From: Nyssa sinensis
Lineage: Eukaryota > Streptophyta > Magnoliopsida > Cornales > Nyssaceae
Direction: 5' to 3'
Length of the DNA stretch: 64,000 nucleotides
Assembly: GCA_008638375.1 (NCBI GenBank)
Contig: CM018032.1
Coordinates: forward strand, 59,091,382-59,155,381
Positions within the stretch are counted from its first letter, which is position 1; each line of letters starts with the position of its first letter. Of this stretch, positions 12,901 through 21,913 are shown one piece after another. Below the pieces are notes generated by a model. The model was not told the DNA's origin. It did not search any database and saw nothing but the letters and a program-made list of their open reading frames with translations. A program made the position numbers and the translations under genes.

Positions 12901-13506
12901 GCCAGATGGCTCGATCTCATCAGGGTTACAGCTATCTAACCCATTCGTCGCAGAGCAATCATCAGCTTCCTCTGGTTTGCCCACATTCCCATTTTCAATT
13001 TCTGGGTTCTGAAGCATGGGGTTCTTCTCTTCCTGTTCTTCAATTTTTGTCTCAGCTCTTTCGGAGTTAATTAACTGTTCGGACTCGTATCGATCATTGG
13101 TGCTGCTTCGACTCTTGAAAAACTCTTCCTGAGAAGCCCTAAGATTCTCATAAGCAACACACAGACATTTCTTTGAGTTACCATCACCCTTGTCTTTACA
13201 CTTGCATGCGACTGTTGAAGAGTTTGCTTTCTCTTTCTTCGATTTCTTTTTGGCCACGACGAACTTCCTGTCCCGAATCTTGTTTCGTGGTGAACGTGAA
13301 GCGATAGGATTAGGGCTTTTAGAGATTGATTTCTGGGGTTTTGTAGCAGATTTGATAGCCGGTGATTTTGAAATCTTCAAACCAGGGCTTGTAACATTAG
13401 GATCAAAATTCTCAGAATGTTCCGAGATTTCAGAAATCTTTGATCGATTCAATTGTGGGTCTTTTGCGGGTGTCACTGCTCCGGCGTTCTTTCTGTTCAA
13501 ATCCAT
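9324..13506 (-). CDS. TPX2 C-terminal-domain protein (TPX2-like microtubule-associated protein)
   Basis: Predicted microtubule/spindle-associated protein of the plant TPX2-like group. Eight coding exons on the minus strand: 13506-12575, 12463-12418, 12319-12227, 10870-10751, 10333-10235, 9760-9701, 9609-9515, 9432-9324; all GT-AG, summing to 1554 nt (517 aa) with consistent phase. The N-terminal two thirds is low-complexity, Ser/Lys/Glu-rich, with GRVMHLVKAFERILSIP at about residues 230-246, an amphipathic helix resembling a calmodulin-type site. The C-terminal third has the TPX2 signature: KPFKLRTEQRGR, LHSDLRAVERAEFDHQVADK, MSLIEQYRMERERQRKLEEE, then QPMPYFDRPFIPRRSMKHPT. Function is inferred from the family; which paralogue it is cannot be told. 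Start is the first ATG in frame. Confidence 0.9.
9929..9986. repeat. Compound microsatellite (AT)n(GTAT)n
   Basis: A run of AT followed by about nine GTAT units, inside intron 5 of the TPX2-like gene. Likely length-variable. Confidence 0.95.
10376..10531. repeat. Perfect or near-perfect 78-bp tandem duplication
   Basis: Two adjacent copies, 10376-10453 and 10454-10531, begin TCCAATCATACATCTAAGG and end GTTAATACTAG, with no difference seen between them. They lie in intron 4 of the TPX2-like gene, 43 bp upstream (in transcription) of exon 5. Near-identity points to a very recent event or a local assembly duplication. Confidence 0.93.
11250..11614. repeat. 182-bp tandem duplication in TPX2-like intron 3
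   Basis: Copy 1 at 11250-11431 and copy 2 at 11432-11614 both begin GATATTTTTTGTTGCCCCATT and end CCTAGACCGAGCATTTAATG, with a few per cent differences. A third partial copy of the left part (TTTTTTGTTGCCCCATTCTT) is at about 11103. The duplicated segment includes most of a MITE whose right end exists only after copy 2. Confidence 0.9.
11506..11662 (+). mobile_element. MITE related to the one at 37115 (partly duplicated)
   Basis: The left end GGTAAATGCAATTGCAGGCT, interior TCCAATCACTTTTTCTCTAATTCCTA, and right end GAGCTTACACTAGCATTTCC parallel the element at 37115-37274 in order and orientation (there TCAATCACTTTATCTCTAATTC and ACTTACAATAGCATTATCC). Terminal repeats are degenerate. Its left part is repeated at 11324-11431 by the 182-bp duplication. 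Confidence 0.55.
11830..11948 (+). repeat. GC-rich insert with A-tail, possible retroposon fragment
   Basis: A block of roughly 110 bp, markedly richer in G+C than its surroundings (GGGGTTTTACCCCTAGGGG, GAGCCCTGGCTGC, GGCGTGCGTCC), ends in TTATC followed by nine A residues. The tail suggests the 3' end of a retroposon. No convincing tRNA A and B boxes were found. Lies in intron 3 of the TPX2-like gene. Confidence 0.35.
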
Positions 13507-13588
13507 TGGACAGTCACCGGCGAAGCAGAGTGATATCAACGGGAAAATGGATTAAAGAGAGGGCTTATAGGGCGGGAGTGGGAGACAA

Positions 13589-13627
<39 letters not shown>

Positions 13628-14620
13628 GTTATGTTTGATCTTCTTGTTTGATCAATCTTTCTTGAAACATTGAAGTGAAGCGAAATAGATAGATGGGAAG
13701 AGGGGAAAAATGGAACGTTGAGCTCTGGACGCTCTTGTAACGGCTAGTTTTTGTAGGGTTATTATCATGGCTTCGGATTGTTTAATTTAAATTTCTATTT
13801 GATTTGGAACTGTTGGATTTAACTGCTTAAGAAGGCGAGATGGTGATGAATTTGATTAACGACCGTTACGGCTAGGATACTTCACGAGAATTGCACGTGC
13901 GCCGCACCTATTTATCTAATTTATGTTTTTGCCCCCCTAATTTTAAAGTTCATTACATTTTATTATTATTTTAATTTTAATTTGATCTATTCAATGAAAT
14001 TTTTATTGATTTTTTTTGAGATTATTTTAATATTATCTAAAGGTTTTTAAAGGGTCTCTTTGATTAGACTCTTGTTTAATATATTAATTTTTTTATATTA
14101 ATAAATTTAGTTATTTATCAAAAATATTATTTATTAATATTAGATTTTTATATTTCTTTAATTTTTAAGTTTATGATCTAAAATTGAGAACAAAATTCTT
14201 TCTCTAAAACTAAATTCCTAACTCCTCCATGAATACAGTGCCATGTCATTTGGAAAATAACTTTAGAGAATATTTTTGGGAAGAATAGTATTATTGAAGT
14301 GTTAAAATTATTTTTGTAAAACTCAAATTAAAGCCTTTATTAGTATATCAGAATGGTCATTTGCTAATAAAATAACTATAAACTCAAATTTATATGAGAT
14401 AATTCACAAAAAATAATAATAAAGTGAAAAATCAATATTGAAAACCTTTTCTCGTATTATTGTATTTAACTCAATTTAATAAAGTCATATTTTAATTATT
14501 TAAGGTCGATTACATGAATTTTGTCTCGTTCTTTTACATCGAAGACTTATTACATTTAAAAAAAATGTTGTCCAAGAATATTTAACCTTGTAAAACTCAT
14601 TTAAGTTTTATGATCTCTTA
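13507..14620. promoter_or_regulatory. TPX2-like promoter and AT-rich intergenic DNA
   Basis: Immediately upstream of the TPX2-like start, at 13592-13626, is a long (GA)n tract (CT on the transcribed strand), typical of plant 5'UTRs or core promoters. TTTGAACTGTT..GGATTTAACGG-like sequences and CCGTTACGG at 13862-13870 could be Myb-type sites, a weak guess. From about 13920 the DNA is AT-rich with nothing recognisable. Confidence 0.4.
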
Positions 14621-14969
14621 TGTTGAAAATTGGAGGTCCAATTCTAAATTAGCTCGATCCTTAAAACCCAAGTGTTAAGGAGAGGAAGAGAGGACCCTTA
14701 TATATAGACCAAAAGAGCTAGAGACGGGCGATGTGAGACAATCCAATACTCCCTTGGACCACATTGTCCGCAGAGGGAAGGCAGGTGAGCGGCCCCGTGC
14801 AGCTAGCCCAAAGTTAGAGCTCTGTCCTGAGTTTAATACCATATTGAAAATTGGAGGCCCAACTCTAAATTAACTCGATCCTTAAAACCCAGGTGTTAAG
14901 TAAAGAGAGAGAAGACCCTTATATATAGATCAGAGGAGCTAGAGACGGGCGATGTGTGATAATCCAACA
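14621..14969 (-). mobile_element. TRIM-type miniature LTR retroelement (349 bp)
   Basis: Two direct repeats of 128 bp, 14621-14748 and 14842-14969, flank a 93-bp interior. On the minus strand the 5' repeat begins TGTTGGATTATCACACATCG and the 3' repeat ends CAACA. Next to the 5' repeat the interior starts TGGTATTAAACTCAGGACAG..GAGCTC, which resembles the initiator-Met-tRNA primer-binding site TGGTATCAGAGCTC interrupted by a few bases. Flanks TCTTA (14616-14620) and TCTTC (14970-14974) fit a decayed 5-bp target duplication. There is no coding capacity, so it is non-autonomous. The repeats differ at roughly 15 sites, so the insertion is not recent. Confidence 0.85.
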
Positions 14970-16208
14970 TCTTCAATTGTTGGAGTCTCAAGCCTTTTAC
15001 TAAAACACTTTTTTCATTGAACTTAGACCATGTTTGGTACGCAAAAATAAAATGGTCATTTTATGAAATGAAATATGATATGATATGAAATTGAACATGA
15101 ATATGAATTACTCATTTGAATTAAAAGAATGTTTTAAAATATTTTTTAATGAAATGAACATTTCTAATCATACCAAATAAAAATTAAAAATGTAAAAATT
15201 AGAATGAACATTTGATATCCAACATGACTTTAATATAATTGGTGTGCTATTTTGCCATTCTAAGTTTTGATTCCATACAACAATTCATATTTCAATTCAA
15301 GATGGCATTGAACAATGTTTGAAAGAAACTAATGAATCAACATTATCATTACAGTGATATATAGTATTAGATTTCTTCTTTCAGTCTGTGTTTTCATAAC
15401 TGTCATTATTTAAACATGACATTGATCTCACGCGACCACGTTTTTGAGCCCACAAGCATCTTGATTCTTAGTTTTGAAGCTTTCCTCTTTATACTCAACA
15501 TGAGAAATGTTACAGCTATAGAGTTCATATCTGTCTTGTATTATGAAACGAAATTCAAATTCTAGCACCTAATTTTGTATTACACCGTGACCGTCGAAGA
15601 GCTTTGAACTGTTACTCAGTCGGTGTTTCTAAAACTTTTTAGAAGAAATAAGTATAATTATTAGAAATATTAGAAAAAGGTTAATATAATTTATCCAACA
15701 TTATAATTAGGTGTGCAAATAAAAACCAAGAACTGTATAATCGAACTAATCCGAACCAAATGGGTCGGGTCGGTTCTAAAAAAGATTTGGTTTTGGGACC
15801 GATTTATTCGGATTGATTCCGGTTCAAAGTTTGAGTAAATCAACTAAACCCAAAAAATCGAACTGCTAATAAAATATATTTTAAAAAAGAATCAAAAAAT
15901 TATATATATATATATATATAGTGTGATATACAAATTTTATATTATTTCATTTAACACCTAAATATATAAATAAATAAATATATTTATATAATATAATATA
16001 TATATATATATATAGTGTGATATACAAATTTTATATTATTTCATTTAAAACCTCAATATATAAATATATATGGCAAGAGCATACTGCTTACCGGTGACTA
16101 GCTAAAAGTAAATACATAAATATGTATTTGAAATTTGGTGTAACTTTATCGTGGTGAGATCAAAATTAGATAGTTATATTTCATACAAGCTGATATATAT
16201 ATATATAT

Positions 16209-16242
<34 letters not shown>

Positions 16243-16661
16243 CTATTCACATTTGATTAGTGGCAGATATAAAAATTTTAGTTAGGAGGAGTCAAATTTT
16301 GAAGATATTAAAATTTAAGAGAATTTATATGAATATATCAAAAAATTTGAAGGGATCAAGTCCTATTTTATTTAAATAATCTAATAAATTAAGGATAAAA
16401 AATATAATATTAAAATTTTTGAGATGAATCAAATCCTATTTTGTTAAAATATTCTAATAAAATTAAAAGTAAAAAGTGTAATATTAAAATTTTTGAGATG
16501 ATTATAGCCCCACTTGTTCCCCTGCATCCGCCTATGCATTTGATGTCACTAGGGTGAAAAATATTCCCTTCATGTACTGTCTTCCCATAAGAGTAAAACT
16601 AAGTTAAACCCAATTCAGATCACGACTATTGCCTACTAGGTATACCGTATACATAAGGTGC

Positions 16662-16694
<33 letters not shown>

Positions 16695-16944
16695 CACACA
16701 CACACACACATCAGGAGCATAATGGAAATGTATTTTATAAATATATCCGAGAGTTTCTTTTAGAGAAAGAAATAAATAGTAGATTTAGTATTTGTTGGCA
16801 AACAAAAAGAAAATTTAACATTTCAAGTAGGACCGAAACCGATCTAACCCAACTCAAATATTTTCGGGTCGGATCAGTTATAATTTCGATTCGATTTCGG
16901 TACCTTTTTTTTTTTTTAACTGGATCCACGTCCATTTTTAATTA
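14970..16944. other. AT-rich intergenic DNA with microsatellites
   Basis: No gene recognised. Contains a tandem duplication of about 94 bp (GTGTGATATACAAATTTTAT at 15921 and again at 16015), a (TA)n(GATA)n compound repeat at 16194-16243, a dispersed repeat at 16258-16545 (listed separately) and a (TA)n(CA)n repeat at about 16664-16710. Confidence 0.7.
16258..16545 (+). repeat. Dispersed repeat family 2, copy 1
   Basis: Begins near TTAGTGGCAGATATAAAAAT and ends near CCCTGCATCCGCCTATG. It shares in order several blocks with the complement of 58240-58440: AGTATTAAACTTTAAGAAAATT-like, TTATATGAATAT, AAAAAATTT.GA, ATCCTATTTT, ATT(C/A)TAATAAAATTA, and AATAT.AAA.TTTT. It contains its own internal duplication (AATATTAAAATTTTTGAGATG at about 16408 and 16481). 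No coding potential; class unknown. Confidence 0.55.
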
Positions 16945-17207
16945 CTCCCCCCGTCCTATAATAAGAGTCCCTTTTTTAGAAACTAACTTTTTAATAAGAC
17001 ATGTATTTAATGTTTTCACACTTAAATAGGTAGTATAATTTGACAATACTAATTTTCTTTCACTCTGGTTATTATAACACATTAAATTGGTAAGAATAAT
17101 AATTTAAAAACTTCACTATAGTTTTACGTATTGACTTTTCAAACGGGACTTTTATTTTGAGGCATAAAAAAATGAAATAAGAGACTCTTAAATTGGGATA
17201 GAGGGAG
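16945..17207. mobile_element. Stowaway-type MITE (Tc1/mariner)
   Basis: A 263-bp element flanked by TA on both sides (16943-16944 and 17208-17209). Terminal inverted repeats CTCCCCCCGTCCTATAATAAGAG and (complement) CTCCCTCTATCCCAATTTAAGAG match the Stowaway consensus CTCCCTCCGTCCC. No transposase. It sits about 0.5 kb upstream of the UGD TATA box. Confidence 0.92.
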
Positions 17208-17717
17208 TATAATTTTTCATATATATATATATATTATATAAAAGAAAGTGACAATCTCTTTTATTTTATTATGAGAAAACAAGGGCTTAATTAATAAGCT
17301 GGAAACCAACGGGATCATTTCAAGCGGCTAAAACTTGTGGTCCAGCCCACCCGTGATGGGGTGCGCACCCGCAACGGCAACGTCCAGGAAGGGCACGACG
17401 TCGTGCGTTACGGAGATGCGTGAACGTGACAACGCGTAGAATATGCCTATTATTATTCAACTACAGCCTACAATTTCTCAATATAGATATTTTCAATTTT
17501 TTTTATTCCCACTTTTATACCATACATGGGTATTTCTGACAATTCGATTCCACAGTTGTTCACCCATCAAAAAACCGTTTTCCCATTTTACCCCCTTCCC
17601 ATTCTTTTGCCAAACGCCTGTTGGTAAGGCGTTCAGCTATCCACATCAACTGTATAGAAAATGGATTTAATGGTCTTTAATGAAATTCTCAAGGGTAGAT
17701 CTTGGATGCATAACGGG

Positions 17718-17726
17718 TATATAAAG
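17718..17726 (+). promoter_or_regulatory. TATA box of the UGD gene
   Basis: TATATAAAG lies about 90 bp before the 5'UTR donor and is followed at the expected spacing by a CT-rich leader (CTCTCTGAGCCTCTCTCTAA). Transcription start is inferred near 17750. Confidence 0.7.
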
Positions 17727-17749
17727 AGGTACCCGCTCTCTTTGTTTTC

Positions 17750-19072
17750 ATATAGCTAACATAGAAGTAGCTCTCTGAGCCTCTCTCTAATTTCTCTCTC
17801 AGGAGCGATCTAAGAGGTAAGCTGTTGATCCCAATTTGAGTTATATGTATATGTATATATAATGCATATATAGGTTTTAATTGAAAGATTTGATCTCTTT
17901 GGTAATGTTACTGGTTTGTTTTTGGATGAGAATATGATGTGTTTTTGTTATGTTATTTGTGGTTAACTAGAGATCTATTGTGTGTGTTTTTTTTTTGTTG
18001 CTTTTGGTTACAATATTCAGATCTGTTGAAATTTATACAAATTAGTATTTAATCTCAAAATCTGTGTTACTTCCTCAGAATTTAGCTCAATTAGTGTAAT
18101 TTAGGTTTCAGCAGTCAGAGTGGAAGTGTGGAACTATAAATCAGGCGCTTTTGTTGTAGATCTGCTGCAAATTTCGATTATTAATTCACATTCACTGGCA
18201 AATTCTTTCGCTTCTCATTCAAATTCTAGTTTTATCATTAAACTCCACCAAATTACTTACGATCCGTTGCTTGAACTCGGATTCGAAGTTAATCAATAGC
18301 GTACACAAATATCTAATAATTTATATTAGCTATAAATGTTGCCATTCCTTTTTTTCCTTGGCTACTCGGTTTTTGACTGAACTGGAAGCAAAAACTAAAA
18401 CCATTCTACATTTTTGTGTTGTTTCAACTTTGTTGGATGTTGCCGTGAACTCTTACTTTTCTGTTCCATTGATGCTCTCTTCCTCTTGCTAAATTGAATA
18501 TATCTTTATGGGGGTATATGAACTAATTCACTGATTCTATGTCAAATTCTCTGCAAATTCAGTGGATCAATTTCAATGTACTTGTCTTTTTTATTCCATC
18601 TTGAAAAAGAAAAAAAAACATTTACATTTTTCTGGTTATACGGAAGCCGCTTCTAGTACATCAAAAATATAGATCTGGACAAACTCTTTGGAAAATAAAG
18701 CTTCCATCATTTTTGTGTTGCTAATTTGCTATTGATGTTAGAGTCATGCATGATTTGAGATGATATTAAGAATATATCCAACAAGTTTAATTCCCCAAAT
18801 GAAAAAAAAAATAAGCACATGCCTATCAAAGAAAAAATAGCACATAAAATAAGTAAAAGAACCATTTCTTCCAGACTTCCATTATGGAGATCAGAGGGAT
18901 TTTGTTAATTACATATCTCATTGTCCTCCAGCTTGTGAGTAGTGGGTGACCTGCAGCACGATTCCTTGAATCTATTTTTATGTTTTTCAAACACTACTTG
19001 GGGTACTCTGCATTTTTATGTTTTTCCTGATTATGGATTCCTGTGTGTCCTGGTTATAGATAACGAAGGAAA
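17750..19072 (+). other. UGD 5'UTR with a 1.24-kb leader intron
   Basis: The first untranslated exon ends at 17816 (ATCTAAGAG before GTAAGC). The intron runs 17817-19059, T-rich with an acceptor TGGTTATAG. The second leader exon starts at 19060, only 13 nt before the ATG. Leader introns are typical of strongly expressed plant genes. The small ORFs inside the intron have no protein features. Confidence 0.75.
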
Positions 19073-20515
19073 ATGGTGAAAATTTGCTGCATTGGAGCTG
19101 GCTATGTAGGGGGCCCTACCATGGCAGTGATAGCACTCAAGTGCCCATCCATTGAAGTGGCAGTAGTTGATATCTCTGTATCTAGGATCACAGCCTGGAA
19201 CAGTGACCAGCTCCCCATCTATGAGCCGGGCCTTGATGATGTGGTGAAGCAGTGCCGAGGCAAGAACCTCTTTTTCAGCACTGATGTGGAGAAACATGTA
19301 TCCGAGGCTGATATAGTCTTTGTTTCGGTCAACACCCCAACCAAGACTCGGGGCCTTGGAGCAGGCAAAGCTGCAGATCTGACATACTGGGAGAGTGCTG
19401 CCCGCATGATTGCTGATGTGTCAAAATCCGACAAAATAGTAGTTGAGAAATCAACAGTCCCTGTCAAAACAGCTGAGGCAATAGAGAAAATTCTGACCCA
19501 CAACAGCAAGGGAATTAACTTCCAAATTCTCTCAAACCCAGAATTCCTTGCAGAGGGGACTGCAATCCAAGATCTTTTTCACCCTGACAGGGTCCTTATT
19601 GGTGGCAGGGAGACCCCAGAAGGCCAGAAGGCGATCCAAGCATTGAAGGATGTTTATGCCCACTGGGTGCCTGACGACCGAATCTTATCCACCAATCTTT
19701 GGTCTGCAGAACTCTCAAAGCTTGCTGCCAATGCCTTCCTGGCCCAGAGAATTTCATCTGTTAATGCCATGTCAGCTCTCTGTGAGGCAACTGGAGCAGA
19801 TGTCACACAGGTGTCCTATGCTGTTGGTAAGGACACAAGGATCGGGCCCAAGTTCCTGAATGCTAGTGTCGGTTTTGGAGGGTCGTGCTTCCAGAAAGAT
19901 ATTTTGAACCTGATTTATATTTGTGAGTGCAATGGCCTTCCAGAGGTTGCAGAATACTGGAAACAAGTTATCAAGATTAATGATTACCAGAAAAACCGAT
20001 TTGTAAACCGTGTTGTTTCCTCTATGTTTAATACGGTTTCAAACAAGAAAATTGCCATTCTAGGGTTTGCCTTCAAGAAGGATACAGGTGACACAAGGGA
20101 GACCCCAGCCATTGATGTTTGCAAGGGGCTGTTAGGAGACAAGGCCCGGTTGAGCATATATGATCCGCAGGTCACGGAAGACCAGATCCAGAGGGACCTC
20201 ACAATGAACAAGTTTGATTGGGACCATCCCCTTCACCTCCAACCAATGAGTCCCACCACTGTGAAGCAAGTCAGCGTGGTTTGGGATGCCTATGAGGCAA
20301 CAAAGGAGGCCCATGGTATTTGCATTCTTACCGAGTGGGATGAGTTCAAGACTCTTGATTACCAGAGGATATATGATAACATGCAGAAACCAGCTTTTAT
20401 TTTTGATGGTAGGAACATTGCGAACATTGATAAGCTGAGGGAGATTGGTTTTATCGTGTACTCGATTGGTAAGCATCTGGATGCTTGGCTCAAGGACCTG
20501 CCTGCTGTGGCATAA
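19073..20515 (+). CDS. UGD: UDP-glucose 6-dehydrogenase
   Basis: Cytosolic enzyme that oxidises UDP-glucose to UDP-glucuronate with two NAD+, feeding pectin and hemicellulose precursors. A single uninterrupted coding exon of 480 aa, the usual length for plant UGD. The N-terminal Rossmann motif is [19 protein letters not shown] (residues 3-21). [14 protein letters not shown] and the [15 protein letters not shown] segment form the central domain. The catalytic cysteine lies in [11 protein letters not shown] (about residue 272). The C-terminal NAD/UDP-binding region has [16 protein letters not shown] and FDGRN. No frame break and the codon pattern is clean. The ATG is the first after the leader intron. 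Confidence 0.98.
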   Translation: MVKICCIGAGYVGGPTMAVIALKCPSIEVAVVDISVSRITAWNSDQLPIYEPGLDDVVKQCRGKNLFFSTDVEKHVSEADIVFVSVNTPTKTRGLGAGKAADLTYWESAARMIADVSKSDKIVVEKSTVPVKTAEAIEKILTHNSKGINFQILSNPEFLAEGTAIQDLFHPDRVLIGGRETPEGQKAIQALKDVYAHWVPDDRILSTNLWSAELSKLAANAFLAQRISSVNAMSALCEATGADVTQVSYAVGKDTRIGPKFLNASVGFGGSCFQKDILNLIYICECNGLPEVAEYWKQVIKINDYQKNRFVNRVVSSMFNTVSNKKIAILGFAFKKDTGDTRETPAIDVCKGLLGDKARLSIYDPQVTEDQIQRDLTMNKFDWDHPLHLQPMSPTTVKQVSVVWDAYEATKEAHGICILTEWDEFKTLDYQRIYDNMQKPAFIFDGRNIANIDKLREIGFIVYSIGKHLDAWLKDLPAVA

Positions 20516-21573
20516 TTGATATGCTTCAATCAATTGGCTTGTGTTGGAATCAAAGAACTAAAGTTTTGAGGCAGTCAAGTCGGATTCTTTATTATTTTTC
20601 CCAATTGGTTTCTGATGCTTCCCCTTCGGAGGGTTATTGGTGTTACCATCTTGGTCAAAGTAAAGAGTCTCAGTGTTTTGCCTAACATTGTATTTGATGA
20701 TATTACCTGTCTGTTACTTGTTTTATATTAGAACCTGTTTTGTTGTTTAGTTTGGTTTAAAATGCTATTAAAATGATGATATTTTAGAAACCTGTTTTGT
20801 TCTTTGCTTTGATTTAACATGCTACTAAGATGATATTTTAGAGAGTTTCTGTTTCATTTTCTTAGTAAGAGTCAAGAGTACAAGTTCAATACTCCAAATG
20901 TTGGATTTGATTTTGCTTTCAACTCTACTGATTCATCAGTTTGGGCTACTACTCACTATCTCAAATATATGGTCTTTTTTTTATTTTGATTTCTCTGATA
21001 AAAGCCAACTGACTCAACTAGAGTTCTGATAAACTTTATGTAGCTTTCCAAAGGGAGGCCAGAAGACAATAATTTATATTCAAATAAAAAGTTGACTTTA
21101 TGAAACTTCATACAGATCTTGTGATAGGAACTTCAATCAACGACATTTGTTTAAAGCAATACTTTAAAACTCAATCAATAGATCAAATGTCTGCTTCATT
21201 TGGTGGTAGTAAATCAATGTAGTTGCAGTTTCCCAATCATTTGTTAGCTGGAGATGCTTATTTAAAGGAGTGGAGGGAGGATTCTTCTTAGCTGTATTTA
21301 CAGCAGGCCTTGACCAAGTATCATTCTTGATCTGATTGCAATTCCTAATAGTTGTGGACAGTGGATTAGTTATAGGTAATGGAAATGGAAGCTTAATAGT
21401 CCAATCAGACTCCTATGCTCCTGCCTTTGGCGAAAAATTGTTATATGGTTCGGGACCATTAGTTTCTGCTAATCATAAGTTGTCAGGTTTATCAGACATT
21501 TGACCCATTGATGCATGAGAAAAAGAGTCGTGCTTGTGTTAAGGGCTTGCTCCCTCTATCTTCCTGGACCTAT
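20516..21573. other. UGD 3'UTR and downstream DNA
   Basis: The 3'UTR probably occupies the first 200-400 bases. At 20732-20845 a 57-bp unit (AACCTGTTTTGTT..GATATTTTAGA) is repeated twice in tandem with a few differences, near the likely poly(A) region. Beyond it nothing recognisable was seen. Confidence 0.5.
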
Positions 21574-21576
21574 GTA

Positions 21577-21789
21577 CTAATGACGTAGTAATATCAACCA
21601 AGCCAAATCCTTTGACATCTGCTGCATCGCTGGCGCATCAGCTGGTGGAAGCCAACCATCACATGGAACCGTGAGCGAGTCCTCTGGCGCATGAAATAAT
21701 AGCATTCCACCAGGCACGGCTAACCTTGGAAGTAAAACTGGGTTCTCATTAGCTTTTGCTAACACCCCTTCCCCAAGTATTAGGAATAT
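21577..21789 (-). pseudogene. Orphan protein-like open stretch, unrecognised
   Basis: On the minus strand about 70 codons are open without an ATG at the start, reading ILGEGVLAKANENPVLLPR followed by PGGMLLFHAPEDSLTVP, DGWLPPADAPAMQQMSKD and a stop at 21577. Composition is protein-like (few low-complexity runs) and richer in G+C than its flanks. No splice or start context makes it a gene here. It may be a captured exon or a relic. I do not recognise the family. Confidence 0.25.
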
Positions 21790-21882
21790 ATATATATATA
21801 TTGGCGACAGTTAAAAAGATTGAAATGTTACCGTGGCCTTTGCGGAATGCAACTATGGTTACATAAAGCCACAAACAAAGTC

Positions 21883-21913
<31 letters not shown>

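Noticed and set aside
13190..13555. 121-codon frame antisense to TPX2-like exon 1
   Set aside because: Shadow of the spliced, conserved gene on the minus strand.
15900..16070. Scaffold-attachment or replication-origin-like AT tract
   Set aside because: Pure TA microsatellite plus a local duplication explains it; no specific motif beyond AT richness.
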